Below the pieces are notes generated by a model that was not told where the DNA came from, did no database searches, and was given only the letters and a program-made list of their open reading frames with translations. Shown here one piece after another: positions 33,971 through 43,358 of a DNA stretch of 64,000 nucleotides. This stretch comes from BMS3BBIN04 sp964552465 (GTDB lineage Bacteria > Electryoneota > Electryoneia > Electryoneales > Electryoneaceae), in NCBI GenBank assembly GCA_964552465.1, contig CAZKGR010000013.1:24226-88225 (forward strand). The letters are read 5' to 3'. The position numbers were made by a program, and so were the translations under genes. The number at the start of each line of letters is the position of its first letter. Position 1 is the first letter of the stretch.

Positions 33971-34750
33971 ATGAAAGGTAAATCAGCCCATTCGTCGCTC
34001 AGCTTTCTCATTCTGGGTGGAACACTTCTAGGTCTTCTTGCCGGGTGTGACTTGTTGACACCGAGTGAGGAAGATGTATTTGATATGATATTTGAGTATC
34101 CCAAGGAATGTCTTGTGAGCATAACGCTAACAAGCGATTCATCATTTGTTGGAGCTGATTCTGCAATTATCAAGATTCGTACTGCCCGTGCCAATCCTCC
34201 GCTTTTCTATGCCGATTGGGATTATTCCGACGTTCAGGCAGTCTACCTCGATCAGGGTACGTTAAATCCTCTCCCGAAAGATCCTGATCTTGATGGCTAC
34301 TACCACGATTGGCTGGACTATACACCGGCTGCAGATGAATCGTTGGATGTCCGAGTCCAGTTCCATGATGACTATACGTTCAATATCCCTCTCCCAGGAT
34401 TTGATCCGCCTCTAATATCTGGAATTGAGTCCGACACGTTGCATGGCGATACCCTTCATCTACAATACTCAGACCAGGGCAGTTTCGGTCGTTTGCGAGT
34501 ACATGCCCGATGGGAATACGAGGTTTACGATCCGCACAAAGACCAAAGCAAATACTTCGATTTGGATCCGGACACAACCTTGGTCTGGATAATGCCGGAG
34601 GAAATAGAAACGGTCAATTTGAAGATGTGGACATCGGCGATACTTGAATCCGACACGTTGGTGCGAGAAACGGCATACGACACTCTCTACACTGCCGTGA
34701 TAAACGAAGTGAAGTATTATCGGCAGGCGATAATGATACGGCCAGAGTGA
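33971..34750 (+). CDS. Lipoprotein of unknown function
   Basis: 259 residues. The signal peptide ends in the lipobox LLAGC with lipidated Cys26. GGGGTGG precedes the ATG. The mature part is rich in beta strands and aspartate (DPDLDGYYHDWLDYTPAADE) and looks like two Ig-like sandwiches, with no catalytic motif. It is divergent from the DRE-TIM gene and convergent with leuD. I do not recognise the family. Confidence 0.7.
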   Translation: MKGKSAHSSLSFLILGGTLLGLLAGCDLLTPSEEDVFDMIFEYPKECLVSITLTSDSSFVGADSAIIKIRTARANPPLFYADWDYSDVQAVYLDQGTLNPLPKDPDLDGYYHDWLDYTPAADESLDVRVQFHDDYTFNIPLPGFDPPLISGIESDTLHGDTLHLQYSDQGSFGRLRVHARWEYEVYDPHKDQSKYFDLDPDTTLVWIMPEEIETVNLKMWTSAILESDTLVRETAYDTLYTAVINEVKYYRQAIMIRPE

Positions 34751-34774
34751 AACTCGGAATACCTGAAATAGATC

Positions 34775-34799
34775 GGGACACTTTTTTCCAAAGTGTCCC
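34775..34799. terminator. Bidirectional terminator (GGGACACTTT type)
   Basis: GGGACACTTT (34775-34784) pairs perfectly with AAAGTGTCCC (34790-34799). It stands between convergent genes and carries the same arm as the terminator at 22581. Confidence 0.85.
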
Positions 34800-34825
34800 T
34801 CAATCGCATAAACAGAAGACTGGGT

Positions 34826-35341
34826 CTACGCCTCGATCTTTCCTTCCTTGATCAGGCGTTCGCGGGTGTAGGGGATTAACCCGCCAGCGTCCATGATGCC
34901 GAAGACGAAGTCGCTGAACGGTGGGAAGCTCAGCTCGCCCTTTTCGCCACGGATGATGCCCGCTTCGAAATCGATCTCGATCTCATCGCCAGCGTCGAAC
35001 ATATCCTGTGCTTCTTTGGACGTGATCAACGGCAGGCCAGTGTTGACGCCATTGCGGAAGTAGATGCGGCTGAAGGTCGGGGCGATGACTGCGCCGACAC
35101 CTTTGACCGTGAGGCAGACCGCAGCCTGTTCACGGCTTGAGCCACAGCCGAAGTTCTTTCCGGCTACGATCACGTCACCCGGCTGCACTTTCGATGCGAA
35201 TTCCGGATCGATGTCTTCCATCGCGTGCTCGCCCATTTCCTGGGGATCATTGACGGTGTAGGTATACTTGCCGGGGAAGATGACGTCGGTGTTGACATCG
35301 TCACCGTATTTCCAGACCCGTCCGCGAATTTTCGTTTCCAT
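34826..35341 (-). CDS. leuD: 3-isopropylmalate dehydratase small subunit
   Basis: 171 residues from the ATG at 35341, with AGGAG five bases upstream. The swivelling small subunit of isopropylmalate isomerase, or the related homoaconitase. GDDVNTDVIFPGKY opens the protein and GKNFGCGSSREQA (residues 61-73) is the substrate-binding signature of the LeuD/HacB family. The large subunit LeuC is not in the window. The short single-domain size fits the LeuD of archaeal and homoaconitase-like type. Confidence 0.92.
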   Translation of the reverse strand: METKIRGRVWKYGDDVNTDVIFPGKYTYTVNDPQEMGEHAMEDIDPEFASKVQPGDVIVAGKNFGCGSSREQAAVCLTVKGVGAVIAPTFSRIYFRNGVNTGLPLITSKEAQDMFDAGDEIEIDFEAGIIRGEKGELSFPPFSDFVFGIMDAGGLIPYTRERLIKEGKIEA

Positions 35342-35654
35342 CGTCGCTCCTGCTGCCATGGCTGCTGAATTTACATGCGCAACTGCGTTTGTGAGCTGAA
35401 TTGTAACCCGTTTGTGCGGATGCTGTCAACCGGGGTTCCGGGGAGTCAGTGATTATGTTGTTTGGACCGAGCCACGGAGACACTAACGGGCAAATCAGAC
35501 GCAAGAAAATGGAAAATCAGCCGCGATACGTTGTTGATCAGGGCGTGAATCGCCTATACTCTGGATTGAAACTCATACTATCCGGCATGGATGCATGTAA
35601 TTCTCTCGTCAGCGTGAAAAACTGCCGTGAGGACTTCAGACGAAGGAGCTTGAG
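35342..35654. other. Divergent intergenic region leuD / sorted protein 1
   Basis: No gene seen. It holds the promoter of leuD on one strand and, on the other, the candidate promoter listed at 35531-35560. Confidence 0.4.
35531..35560 (+). promoter_or_regulatory. Candidate sigma-70-type promoter of sorted protein 1
   Basis: TTGTTG (35531-35536) and TATACT (35555-35560) are separated by 18 bases, about 95 bases before the ATG at 35655. Confidence 0.4.
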
Positions 35655-38015
35655 ATGAGACAGGTGTTGGGTGTGTTGTTGGCGATTGCGCTGCTTTTGG
35701 GCACAGCATTGACATTCGCAGTAGATAGTGTCGAGTATGACGCTCGGAAACAGGCTTACTACCAGGCCGTTGAACAGTATCAGTCAGGAATTCAGTTGTC
35801 GGGTGAACAGATTGCCCTGATCAAGGAATTTGGATACAGCCCACCTGCAAATCCAGCCATAGACAATTTCGGTGGTCCTGACGATCTGGGCTATTCCTGG
35901 AAGGACAGTGAGGAACCAGATGGCCCTGACTACAACTGGATTGATATCACTGGCACCGGAACATCATTCCAGGCAGACATGAGTGATGACAACATCGGGG
36001 GCCCATACTCAATGGGATTTTCGTTCCCGTTCTACGACCAGCTTTTCACAGATATCTGGATTGGTTCGAATGGTGCGATCAATTTCGATGGCGACTACAT
36101 CAGTCTCGGCAACGTAATGCTGCCATCTGCAACTCACGGTGCCCACATCGCGGCCTTCAACGATGACCTCGATCCCGGCAACAATCCTCAGGACGTTGCG
36201 TCCCTGTACGAACTCGTGACCATCGGCGACCAGCAAGTGTTCGTCATCAGTTGTATCAACTGGGATGAATATCCTGGAAACGGTGATCCGAATGCTCAGG
36301 AAGACATCACTTTCCAGTACCAACTGTGGGATGACGGTACCATCGAACTACACTACATGAATGTTGAGGCTCCCGGCTTCGATATCACCAGCAGCACGAT
36401 CGGCATTCAGAGTCCGGACCGCACTGTAGGCCTGACAGCTCTCTACAACGGCAGCATTGTGAGCTACCCATATAATGAGCTGGCGATCCAGTTCTACCGC
36501 GCGGATCCGAATGCGTCTGTTTCAGGTGTGGTCAGCAACTCTGAGACCGGTGTACCGATTATTGGGGCAGAAATTCAGATCGGAAACGGGTTTGCGATTT
36601 CCGGCGATGGCGGGGCGTATACGATTGAAGGGCTGTATGCCGGTGTGCTGGATGTCAGTGTTTCTGCGGCGGGATACTTCAGCTATTACTCATCTGCTAT
36701 AGTGGCTGAAGGGGTAAACGAGATCAATTTCGAGCTCGACGCATTACCTCCTCCGCAAACATCCGACTACTTCACTGACTTCGAAGACGGTCAGGGATTC
36801 CTGTTCTCGGAGGGTACTGCGACTAACACGTGGACCTATGGCGAACCGACTTTCGAGCCGAATAACGCCTGGTCAGGCACCTTCGCGTGGGTATTGGGCT
36901 TGAACACGGATTACGATAACAACATGGATGAATGGTTGGAGACGGCGACATCGTGGTTCATCACCAGCCCGGAGTCTTACATAGCATACTGGCACTGGTT
37001 CAGTTTCGAAAGTTCATACGACGGATATTACCTGGCGGCTTCCACGGATGACGGGGATACCTGGACGGTGCTCTATCCTGATCAAGGATATACGGAAGAT
37101 GATGGTATCTGGTCCAACGAAGGTCAGCCGGTCTTCAACAACACGGGCGAACGTGAAGAGAACTGGGAATATGTGTCCTTTTCTCTGGCCGACTACGTTG
37201 ATCAGTGGGTGTGGTTCGGCTGGCGCGCGACCTCAGACGGCAGCGTCAGGTATCCCGGTGCCTGTATCGATGATCTGGAGATTTATGTCGGACAAGAACC
37301 GGGTCCGGATGCTGTACTTGACCTGATTCCGATCAGCACAACCATTCCGCCAGATGGTGGGCAGGTTGTGTATGACGCCAGTTTCATCAGCGAATTCCCG
37401 ATGACCATTCCGAACCTCGATTTCTGGACGTGGGCTCAGACGCCATCAGGTGAGCTCGTTGGTCCCCTGTCGCGTATTGGCTTCAACCACACTCCGTTCA
37501 TGAACGTTTTCGTAACAGGGATGACACTTGATGTTCCAGCATTCGCTGAGGGCGGCGAATACATCTTCAACGGGGCGGTAGGCCGTTTCCCGAACAACCC
37601 GCAACGTCAGGATAGTTTCACATTTGTCAAGATCGGTGCGGCGACAGCTTCAACTCCAGCCGATCCATACGATCCGCTTCACTGGCAACACTCAGCAGTC
37701 GAGTGGATAGCCGCTGACGGCAGTGAGGACGCAGTTGTTCAGCTGCCGGCTGAATATGCACTCGGATCAGCATATCCGAACCCGTTTAATCCGAGCACGT
37801 CTTTCACGGTTGCGTTACCGGAATCGGCTGAACTCCAGGTTAGTGTGTTCAATGTGCAGGGCCGCCTGGTAGCCAACATCTACAATGGTGAAATATCAGC
37901 GGGTGAGCATTCGTTTACGTTCGATGGACACGGTCTGGCGAGTGGAATCTATTTCATCCAGGCTCAGGTTCCGAACGAATTGAATTCGATGCAGAAGGTA
38001 ACATTGATGAAGTGA
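35655..38015 (+). CDS. Large sorted surface protein, tandem paralogue 1
   Basis: 786 residues. Signal peptide to about residue 22. A beta-rich region with PYSMGFSFPFYDQLFTDIWIGSNGAINFD resembles nidogen-like extracellular domains. Residues about 290-360 form a carboxypeptidase-regulatory-like repeat (VSGVVSNSETGVPIIGAEIQ). A MAM-like part follows (SYIAYWHWFSFESSYDGYYLAASTDDGDTW, split here only for naming). The C-terminus is a Por-secretion sorting domain (SAYPNPFNPSTSFTVALPES, later GLASGIYFIQAQ). It is therefore exported across the outer membrane by a type IX-like system. Function may be adhesion or matrix. Confidence 0.85.
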   Translation: MRQVLGVLLAIALLLGTALTFAVDSVEYDARKQAYYQAVEQYQSGIQLSGEQIALIKEFGYSPPANPAIDNFGGPDDLGYSWKDSEEPDGPDYNWIDITGTGTSFQADMSDDNIGGPYSMGFSFPFYDQLFTDIWIGSNGAINFDGDYISLGNVMLPSATHGAHIAAFNDDLDPGNNPQDVASLYELVTIGDQQVFVISCINWDEYPGNGDPNAQEDITFQYQLWDDGTIELHYMNVEAPGFDITSSTIGIQSPDRTVGLTALYNGSIVSYPYNELAIQFYRADPNASVSGVVSNSETGVPIIGAEIQIGNGFAISGDGGAYTIEGLYAGVLDVSVSAAGYFSYYSSAIVAEGVNEINFELDALPPPQTSDYFTDFEDGQGFLFSEGTATNTWTYGEPTFEPNNAWSGTFAWVLGLNTDYDNNMDEWLETATSWFITSPESYIAYWHWFSFESSYDGYYLAASTDDGDTWTVLYPDQGYTEDDGIWSNEGQPVFNNTGEREENWEYVSFSLADYVDQWVWFGWRATSDGSVRYPGACIDDLEIYVGQEPGPDAVLDLIPISTTIPPDGGQVVYDASFISEFPMTIPNLDFWTWAQTPSGELVGPLSRIGFNHTPFMNVFVTGMTLDVPAFAEGGEYIFNGAVGRFPNNPQRQDSFTFVKIGAATASTPADPYDPLHWQHSAVEWIAADGSEDAVVQLPAEYALGSAYPNPFNPSTSFTVALPESAELQVSVFNVQGRLVANIYNGEISAGEHSFTFDGHGLASGIYFIQAQVPNELNSMQKVTLMK

Positions 38016-38342
38016 CGCGGGAATGGACGCTCTCAAGAGCTGAACCGCGAGATTGATTAGGTACATGACTTACGTTGAGCCGAGCCCGGGAGACTCTCGG
38101 GTTTGGCCTTCCTAACTCTGAGAGTCGTTTTTTGAAGTCAGAATTGGGGATACTACGTTTTTTCAAAGAAGTTTCAGGTTCCCAACGAGACATTGCCGGG
38201 ATACTTAAAGGGTTGAGAACGATTGTTTGTATGCCCTAAACTCTTTAACTATAGTCGTAACCAAGACAAAATGGTGCGGCAGGGCAAATACTCTGCTAAT
38301 TACTTCAAGAAGTAGTGATGGGGTGCTTCAAGGGTCAATGTG
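38016..38342. other. Intergenic region between tandem sorted paralogues
   Basis: 327 bases without a gene. It holds a terminator (38092-38133) and, inside the loop and upper stem of that hairpin, a 16-mer (GTTTGGCCTTCCTAAC, 38101-38116) that resembles the operator seen three times elsewhere. That match may only reflect the hairpin's own symmetry. Confidence 0.5.
38092..38133 (+). terminator. Terminator after sorted protein 1
   Basis: GACTCTC (38092-38098) pairs with GAGAGTC (38120-38126), extended inwards by GGGTT with AACTC, and is followed by GTTTTTT. Confidence 0.85.
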
Positions 38343-40610
38343 ATGAGAATAGCAAAAATATTCCTGATTTGTTGCTTTCTGATTTTGGGTAGCTCTGTTC
38401 TGGCTGACATGGTTGAAGTGGACAGGGTAGAACTCAAGCTTGCTATTGAAGCTTGGGAGTCTGGCTCCGAGCTCACTCTCAGCCAGATGAATCTGCTTCG
38501 TCGGTATGTGCCTCAACCGGGCAACACGATTGACGAGAATACGGGTCCTGACGCGTTTGGCTATCACGCTATCGATAGTGATGAGTTGGACGGTCCAGTG
38601 TTTAACTGGGTTGACATCACGCAGACCGGTATTGAGGTCGCTGCCGGTCAGATGCTAGGCGATGAAGACAATATCGGTCCATTCCCAATTGGATTTGACT
38701 TCTCGTTCTATGGCAGTACTTACAGTGAATTCTGGATCCAGTCGAATGGCATCATAAGTTTCAACCCGACGTACATCCTGTCGTTAAACCAGCCAATTCC
38801 AACTGCCACATTCGACGCATTCATCGCATGGTTCTGGGATGATTTAGATCCTGACAACGGTGTGGATGGCGGAAATATTTACTATGAAACTCGAGACATG
38901 GGCGGATATAATGCCCTCATCGTCTCTTTCATCGAAGTTGATGAATACCCGGATGGTCCGAATCAGGATAACATTACCGCCCAGGTGATAATAAACGATG
39001 ATGGTACGATACTGATTCAATATCAGCAGATTGATGTGTTAATGGATACAGGCAGTTGTTCGGTTGGTATTCAGAATGACAACGGTACGACTGGGACCGT
39101 CTATCTATACAATGGCACACCGGGTGATTTGCTTCACGATAACCTGGCAATACTCTTTGAGGTACTTCCTGCCGGAGCGTCACTTGGTGGATTTGTCTTT
39201 AATGCGAATAACGACGATCCGATCTCGAATGCGTTGGTTCAGTCGGGAGAATTCACTGTATTCACTGATGAATTGGGTGAATACAACCTCGGTGATTTTG
39301 TGCCGGGGCAGACGGTGCAGATATATGTTCGCGCTGATGGTTATTTCAGCAATACAGTGGAAGTGATTCTAAATGGTGATATTACTTTTGAACAGATTCC
39401 AATGTCTCCATTCGGGCGTCCGGTTCGGGTAAACTATTTAAGCACGATGGAAATGAACCAGGGTCGTTTGGATGTTGACGATGAGCTTTATCCGAATTGG
39501 GAGTTTGGAGATCCGACCGTTGAACCCCCAGGTGCTCACTCAGGAACAAGTGCGTGGGGAACGCGAATAGACCTTAATTATCTGCCAAATGCTCGCGACT
39601 GGCTGGTTTCAAAGCAAGCATTCCGCATCCAGCAGGAAGGTGCATTCCTCCGCTATTGGCACTGGTACAACATTGAGTCGTTGTTTGATGGCTATAATGT
39701 GCACGCCTCAACCGATGGTGGGGAAACATGGGAATTGCTGACTCCAGTTGATGGATACAATGTTCCGGGTGGAATCTGGGTCAATGGGTGGCAGCCTTGT
39801 TTCAATAATGGTGAGTCTACTGGCGGAGAGTGGAATCAAGTCTCATTCAATCTCGATGCTTATGTCGGGCAGCAGGTATGGTTTGGTTTTTACTTCACCT
39901 CTGATCCGTTCGTACAACGGACCGGTGTAACAATCGACGATCTTGAGATTTATGTTGAAGATCGTAATGACCCGGTAGAGATTTATGCGGAGCCAACGCA
40001 ATGGATTTTCCCGGAAACAGGCGGCACGGTGCAGTTCCATACCATAGCCTCCAATGAAACTCCGGGCACTCATTCTGGTGATATGTGGTCCGAATTGCGC
40101 AAACCGAACGGTACAAACAGCGGTGTTTTGACAAACATCCCGGTCACGGTTGAACCGGGGATGAACACCTACACATTCCAGTCGTTCGACCTTCCTGGTA
40201 ACGCTCCCGGCGGGTTGTATACGGTTTATGTTCATATGGGAACGTATCCTGACAACGCAGCAACGACAGCGTATTTCCAGTTCAGCAAAGAGCTCGATTC
40301 AAACGGTGATCTTCCAATTCCTCCCCCGCAAGATGGTGGTGGAGAGGTTGGTAGAAAAATGGTGGTGCATCCGAATCCGTTGAACATGGCGGCGTCGGTT
40401 TCGATTCAGGTGCCTGATGCGGGGTTGCTGAACGTCAGGTTGTTTAACCTTCTGGGGCGTGAAGTGCTGCGAATTACTGAATCGAATGTGCCAGTTGGAA
40501 CCCACCGCTTTAATTTCGATGCGACGGGTTTGGCGACGGGTGTGTACTTCATGCAGGCACATCTTCCAAGCGGCGAGATTGAGATGCAGAAGATCGTACT
40601 GCTGAAGTGA
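38343..40610 (+). CDS. Large sorted surface protein, tandem paralogue 2
   Basis: 755 residues from the ATG at 38343, with AAGGG upstream. Same order of parts as the preceding gene: signal peptide (to VLADM), nidogen-like region (FPIGFDFSFYGSTYSEFWIQ), a carboxypeptidase-regulatory-like repeat (LGGFVFNANNDDPISNALVQ), a MAM-like part (YWHWYNIESLFDGYNVHAST) and a sorting domain (VHPNPLNMAASVSIQVPDAG, then GLATGVYFMQAH). In this copy the usual YPNPFN is HPNPLN. The two genes arose by duplication and probably fulfil related surface functions. Confidence 0.85.
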   Translation: MRIAKIFLICCFLILGSSVLADMVEVDRVELKLAIEAWESGSELTLSQMNLLRRYVPQPGNTIDENTGPDAFGYHAIDSDELDGPVFNWVDITQTGIEVAAGQMLGDEDNIGPFPIGFDFSFYGSTYSEFWIQSNGIISFNPTYILSLNQPIPTATFDAFIAWFWDDLDPDNGVDGGNIYYETRDMGGYNALIVSFIEVDEYPDGPNQDNITAQVIINDDGTILIQYQQIDVLMDTGSCSVGIQNDNGTTGTVYLYNGTPGDLLHDNLAILFEVLPAGASLGGFVFNANNDDPISNALVQSGEFTVFTDELGEYNLGDFVPGQTVQIYVRADGYFSNTVEVILNGDITFEQIPMSPFGRPVRVNYLSTMEMNQGRLDVDDELYPNWEFGDPTVEPPGAHSGTSAWGTRIDLNYLPNARDWLVSKQAFRIQQEGAFLRYWHWYNIESLFDGYNVHASTDGGETWELLTPVDGYNVPGGIWVNGWQPCFNNGESTGGEWNQVSFNLDAYVGQQVWFGFYFTSDPFVQRTGVTIDDLEIYVEDRNDPVEIYAEPTQWIFPETGGTVQFHTIASNETPGTHSGDMWSELRKPNGTNSGVLTNIPVTVEPGMNTYTFQSFDLPGNAPGGLYTVYVHMGTYPDNAATTAYFQFSKELDSNGDLPIPPPQDGGGEVGRKMVVHPNPLNMAASVSIQVPDAGLLNVRLFNLLGREVLRITESNVPVGTHRFNFDATGLATGVYFMQAHLPSGEIEMQKIVLLK

Positions 40611-40648
40611 CACCAGCCACTGCCAAAATTGCAAATTGATGGAAAAAG

Positions 40649-40680
40649 AAACGTCCCGGCATTGCCGGGACGTTTCCGTT
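40649..40680 (+). terminator. Terminator after sorted protein 2
   Basis: AAACGTCCCGGC (40649-40660) pairs perfectly with GCCGGGACGTTT (40664-40675), followed by CCGTTT. It probably serves the convergent gene ending at 40718 too. Confidence 0.9.
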
Positions 40681-40717
40681 TGTATCGTCAAGTGAATCCT
40701 GTATTGCATTGTTAATA

Positions 40718-42223
40718 CTACAATGGAAAATGGTCCAACCGTTCCAGCAACGTCCGCACAGCCGCCGCTCGAAATATTCCCCACGCCGCCATGCTACCCG
40801 TGAGATCTTCCAATCTGGAAATCCACATCGGGAGGTTTTCCGGTTCGACGGGTGTATAATCCTCGATGCCTTCGTCGGTGTCTTGCGGTTCAGGAATGGC
40901 ATCTCCCATTTCAACGAGATACAGTCTGCTCTCAAATGGCAGAACTCGACCGTCAGGTCCGCTGTAAGTGAGATTGGCCAGAGGTACAGCACGCACATTT
41001 GATGCACCTGTTTCCTCGATCATTTCCCGCCAGAACGCTTCTTGAAAATTCTCACCGATATCAACTCCACCACCTGGAATACGATATATGCCAGACGGGT
41101 AATCTATCTTTCGTTGCAGCCAGATACTCCCATCTGAACGACGCAGTGCAAACAGGACTTCGCCTGAACGGTCATAGCGAGTCAGAGGTCGGAAACCTAT
41201 GTCCGGCAATTCGACGTGAACACGTTGGAAATCAAGCGGGATTCCGCGTCTTTCGGCGATCATTGTACCAACAGCGACGCCGTCGGTGGACAAATTGGCA
41301 TGCCTGAAACCCATGTACTTGAAGACTTGTTCGAGGGCAATTGCGCCGTGCAGAATGATGTCGGCGCGCATCGGATTACCAGGAAGCTGCTTCCTTTCGA
41401 ACACCCTCATTTTAGCAAGTTTTTCGACGAGATCGCGAATGATGTCACGGTTGAGATAGTCAACGCCAAGGGGACCATATTTCTTGGCGAGCAGCATTGG
41501 AACGTACCCAGCCAGGGTTGTGGCGGTAGAACCAATCAAATACACTTCAGCATCGCGCGGTGGTCGCTCCACGGACTTGATCTGTTTGCGGACCACATCT
41601 CTTATGTGATCGATTTCCGCAGGCACTGGCGGATCACTGGTTGCCGCCGTTCGGAAAAGTTGGCTCGCTCCCAACTCAAGGCTGGTAAAAGTATCAGGTG
41701 TGGCGCCCTCACCAAAGGTCATTTCGGCTGAGCGTCCACCGAGGTCAAACGTTACCAGCGGTTTGTATCCGTTCCCGTTCAGGTGGCTGTTAGTACTAGA
41801 CTGTTGCTCGCGCACCGCGCGGAAACCTGCTGCAGCTTCTTCTCGTTCGCTCAAAACACGAGTCTGGATACCATGATCCGTCTTCAGACGACTGAGAACT
41901 TCTCTTCGATTGTTCGCTTTTCGTAGCGCGGCGGTGCCAACTGCACCGATGATTTGCGCGTTCAAGCCATCAGCTTCCCTACGGAGTTCACCAACAGCTT
42001 TCTGTAATCTGGAATATGCCAGTTCGGTAATGTTCCCAGATTCATCAATTCCGCGATTCAGTCGGGTGATGCGTTCGTCAATGTGAATTGTTCTGCATGG
42101 TTGATTGTCAGTAAAGCTACAGATGGCAAGTTTCGTGGCGTTGCTGCCAATGTCTAACATGGCTTGGAGTGGTTGGTCTACAGACATGACTTCGGAAGGG
42201 TACGATTGTGCGAGTGGTTGCAT
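40718..42223 (-). CDS. Ppx/GppA phosphatase fused to NUDIX hydrolase
   Basis: 501 residues. Residues 20-330 are an exopolyphosphatase/pppGpp phosphatase of the actin-like ATPase fold: LDIGSNATKLAI, GAVGTAALRKANN, TFDLGGRSAEMTFG, IGSTATTLAGY and STDGVAVG. Residues about 355-460 are a NUDIX domain whose box is complete (G385, E391, R399-E400, E403-E404, G406; read GENFQEAFWREMIEETGA). One protein would thus combine polyphosphate or (p)ppGpp hydrolysis with cleavage of a nucleoside diphosphate derivative. GGAGG lies seven bases upstream. An HD-GYP regulator precedes it on the same strand. Confidence 0.88.
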   Translation of the reverse strand: MQPLAQSYPSEVMSVDQPLQAMLDIGSNATKLAICSFTDNQPCRTIHIDERITRLNRGIDESGNITELAYSRLQKAVGELRREADGLNAQIIGAVGTAALRKANNRREVLSRLKTDHGIQTRVLSEREEAAAGFRAVREQQSSTNSHLNGNGYKPLVTFDLGGRSAEMTFGEGATPDTFTSLELGASQLFRTAATSDPPVPAEIDHIRDVVRKQIKSVERPPRDAEVYLIGSTATTLAGYVPMLLAKKYGPLGVDYLNRDIIRDLVEKLAKMRVFERKQLPGNPMRADIILHGAIALEQVFKYMGFRHANLSTDGVAVGTMIAERRGIPLDFQRVHVELPDIGFRPLTRYDRSGEVLFALRRSDGSIWLQRKIDYPSGIYRIPGGGVDIGENFQEAFWREMIEETGASNVRAVPLANLTYSGPDGRVLPFESRLYLVEMGDAIPEPQDTDEGIEDYTPVEPENLPMWISRLEDLTGSMAAWGIFRAAAVRTLLERLDHFPL

Positions 42224-42280
42224 CGATCAACCTCCAGAGCTGATGCGTCCATGCAAATGAACGTATTGACTGGCGAGGCT

Positions 42281-43276
42281 TTAGTAGCCGTTCATTTTCG
42301 GATCGCCTGCGGTCCATTCATGACCCAGGCCGTGAATGAATTCCTCCACTTGAATGATGATCTCTTTATCCAGGTGTCCGTTTTCGGCGGCGGCATGCGC
42401 CATACGTAGTGCTTCATTCATCGGTAGCGGACCGCGGTACGGACGTTCGGTAACGAGGGCGTCAATAAAGTCAACACATGCGATGATACGGGCGATCATG
42501 GGTATGTCATCACCTTTGAGGTGATCGGGATAGCCGGTTCCATCAATCCTTTCGTGGTGATGCCGAATAATTGGCAGGCTGGAATGTAGTGATCGCAGCG
42601 GTTTGCAAATTTCCACTCCCCGATCAGGATGAGTGCGCATGATTCTGCGCTCTTCAGGAGATAGTGGACCAGGCTTCAATAAGATGGAATCCGGGATAGA
42701 TATTTTGCCGATGTCGTGTAAAATCCCTCCCCGTCTCAGAGCTCGCAGATCATCATCACCCAGACCGAACCGTCGACCGATTTCAACGGAATACTGCGAC
42801 AACCGCTGGCAGTGGCCTTCAGTGTACGCATCTTTGGCCTCAACCGTCATCGCCAATGAGAAGATGATCGATTCGGCATGTTCCAAATCATCGGTAAACT
42901 GTTTCAGGCGAAGCAGGGAGCGGATTCGTGCTGACAATTCGGACAACTGGAAGGGTTTGGATATGAAGTCGTCTGCCCCGGCATCAATCCCGCGCACCCG
43001 GTCTTCTACACTACCCAACCCGGTCAGTAATACAACCGGTATTAAGCGCGTGTTAGGATCGGTCTTGATGAGTTGGCATAGCTCAAATCCATCCATGACA
43101 GGCATCATCACATCGGATAGCACCAAGTCAGGCTGTTGAGCAGCCATGGCATCGAAAGCGAATCTTCCATTCTCAGTGAGAAGAGCGTCGTAACCAAGTG
43201 CTTCAAGCATCTGCCCAAGAATGGACCGGGTATCTGCTTCGTCTTCTGCAACGAGAATTCGAGGGATTGGGTTCAT
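42281..43276 (-). CDS. Response regulator with HD-GYP domain
   Basis: 331 residues. REC domain at about 5-122 with phosphoacceptor Asp55 (LVLSDVMMP) and Lys107. HD-GYP domain at about 135-320 with HD at 187-188 (GGILHDIGK), HHHERIDGTGYP ending at 250, and DFIDALVTERPYR. These are the residues of active c-di-GMP phosphodiesterases. No histidine kinase gene is adjacent. It lies 57 bases ahead of the Ppx-NUDIX gene and may share its transcript. Confidence 0.92.
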   Translation of the reverse strand: MNPIPRILVAEDEADTRSILGQMLEALGYDALLTENGRFAFDAMAAQQPDLVLSDVMMPVMDGFELCQLIKTDPNTRLIPVVLLTGLGSVEDRVRGIDAGADDFISKPFQLSELSARIRSLLRLKQFTDDLEHAESIIFSLAMTVEAKDAYTEGHCQRLSQYSVEIGRRFGLGDDDLRALRRGGILHDIGKISIPDSILLKPGPLSPEERRIMRTHPDRGVEICKPLRSLHSSLPIIRHHHERIDGTGYPDHLKGDDIPMIARIIACVDFIDALVTERPYRGPLPMNEALRMAHAAAENGHLDKEIIIQVEEFIHGLGHEWTAGDPKMNGY

Positions 43277-43358
43277 TTATAGGTTCCTGTACACCTGTAA
43301 GATACGAACTCAAATCCAACTATTGTCACTTTAATCTGGATTTGGTATCTCCGAGCGA

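Noticed and set aside
38101..38116. Fourth match (11 of 12) to the GTTAGG-N4-CCTAAC palindrome
   Set aside because: It falls inside the upper stem and loop of a terminator hairpin, whose own symmetry can create the match, and the downstream gene has no heme motif. Kept only as a possible site.
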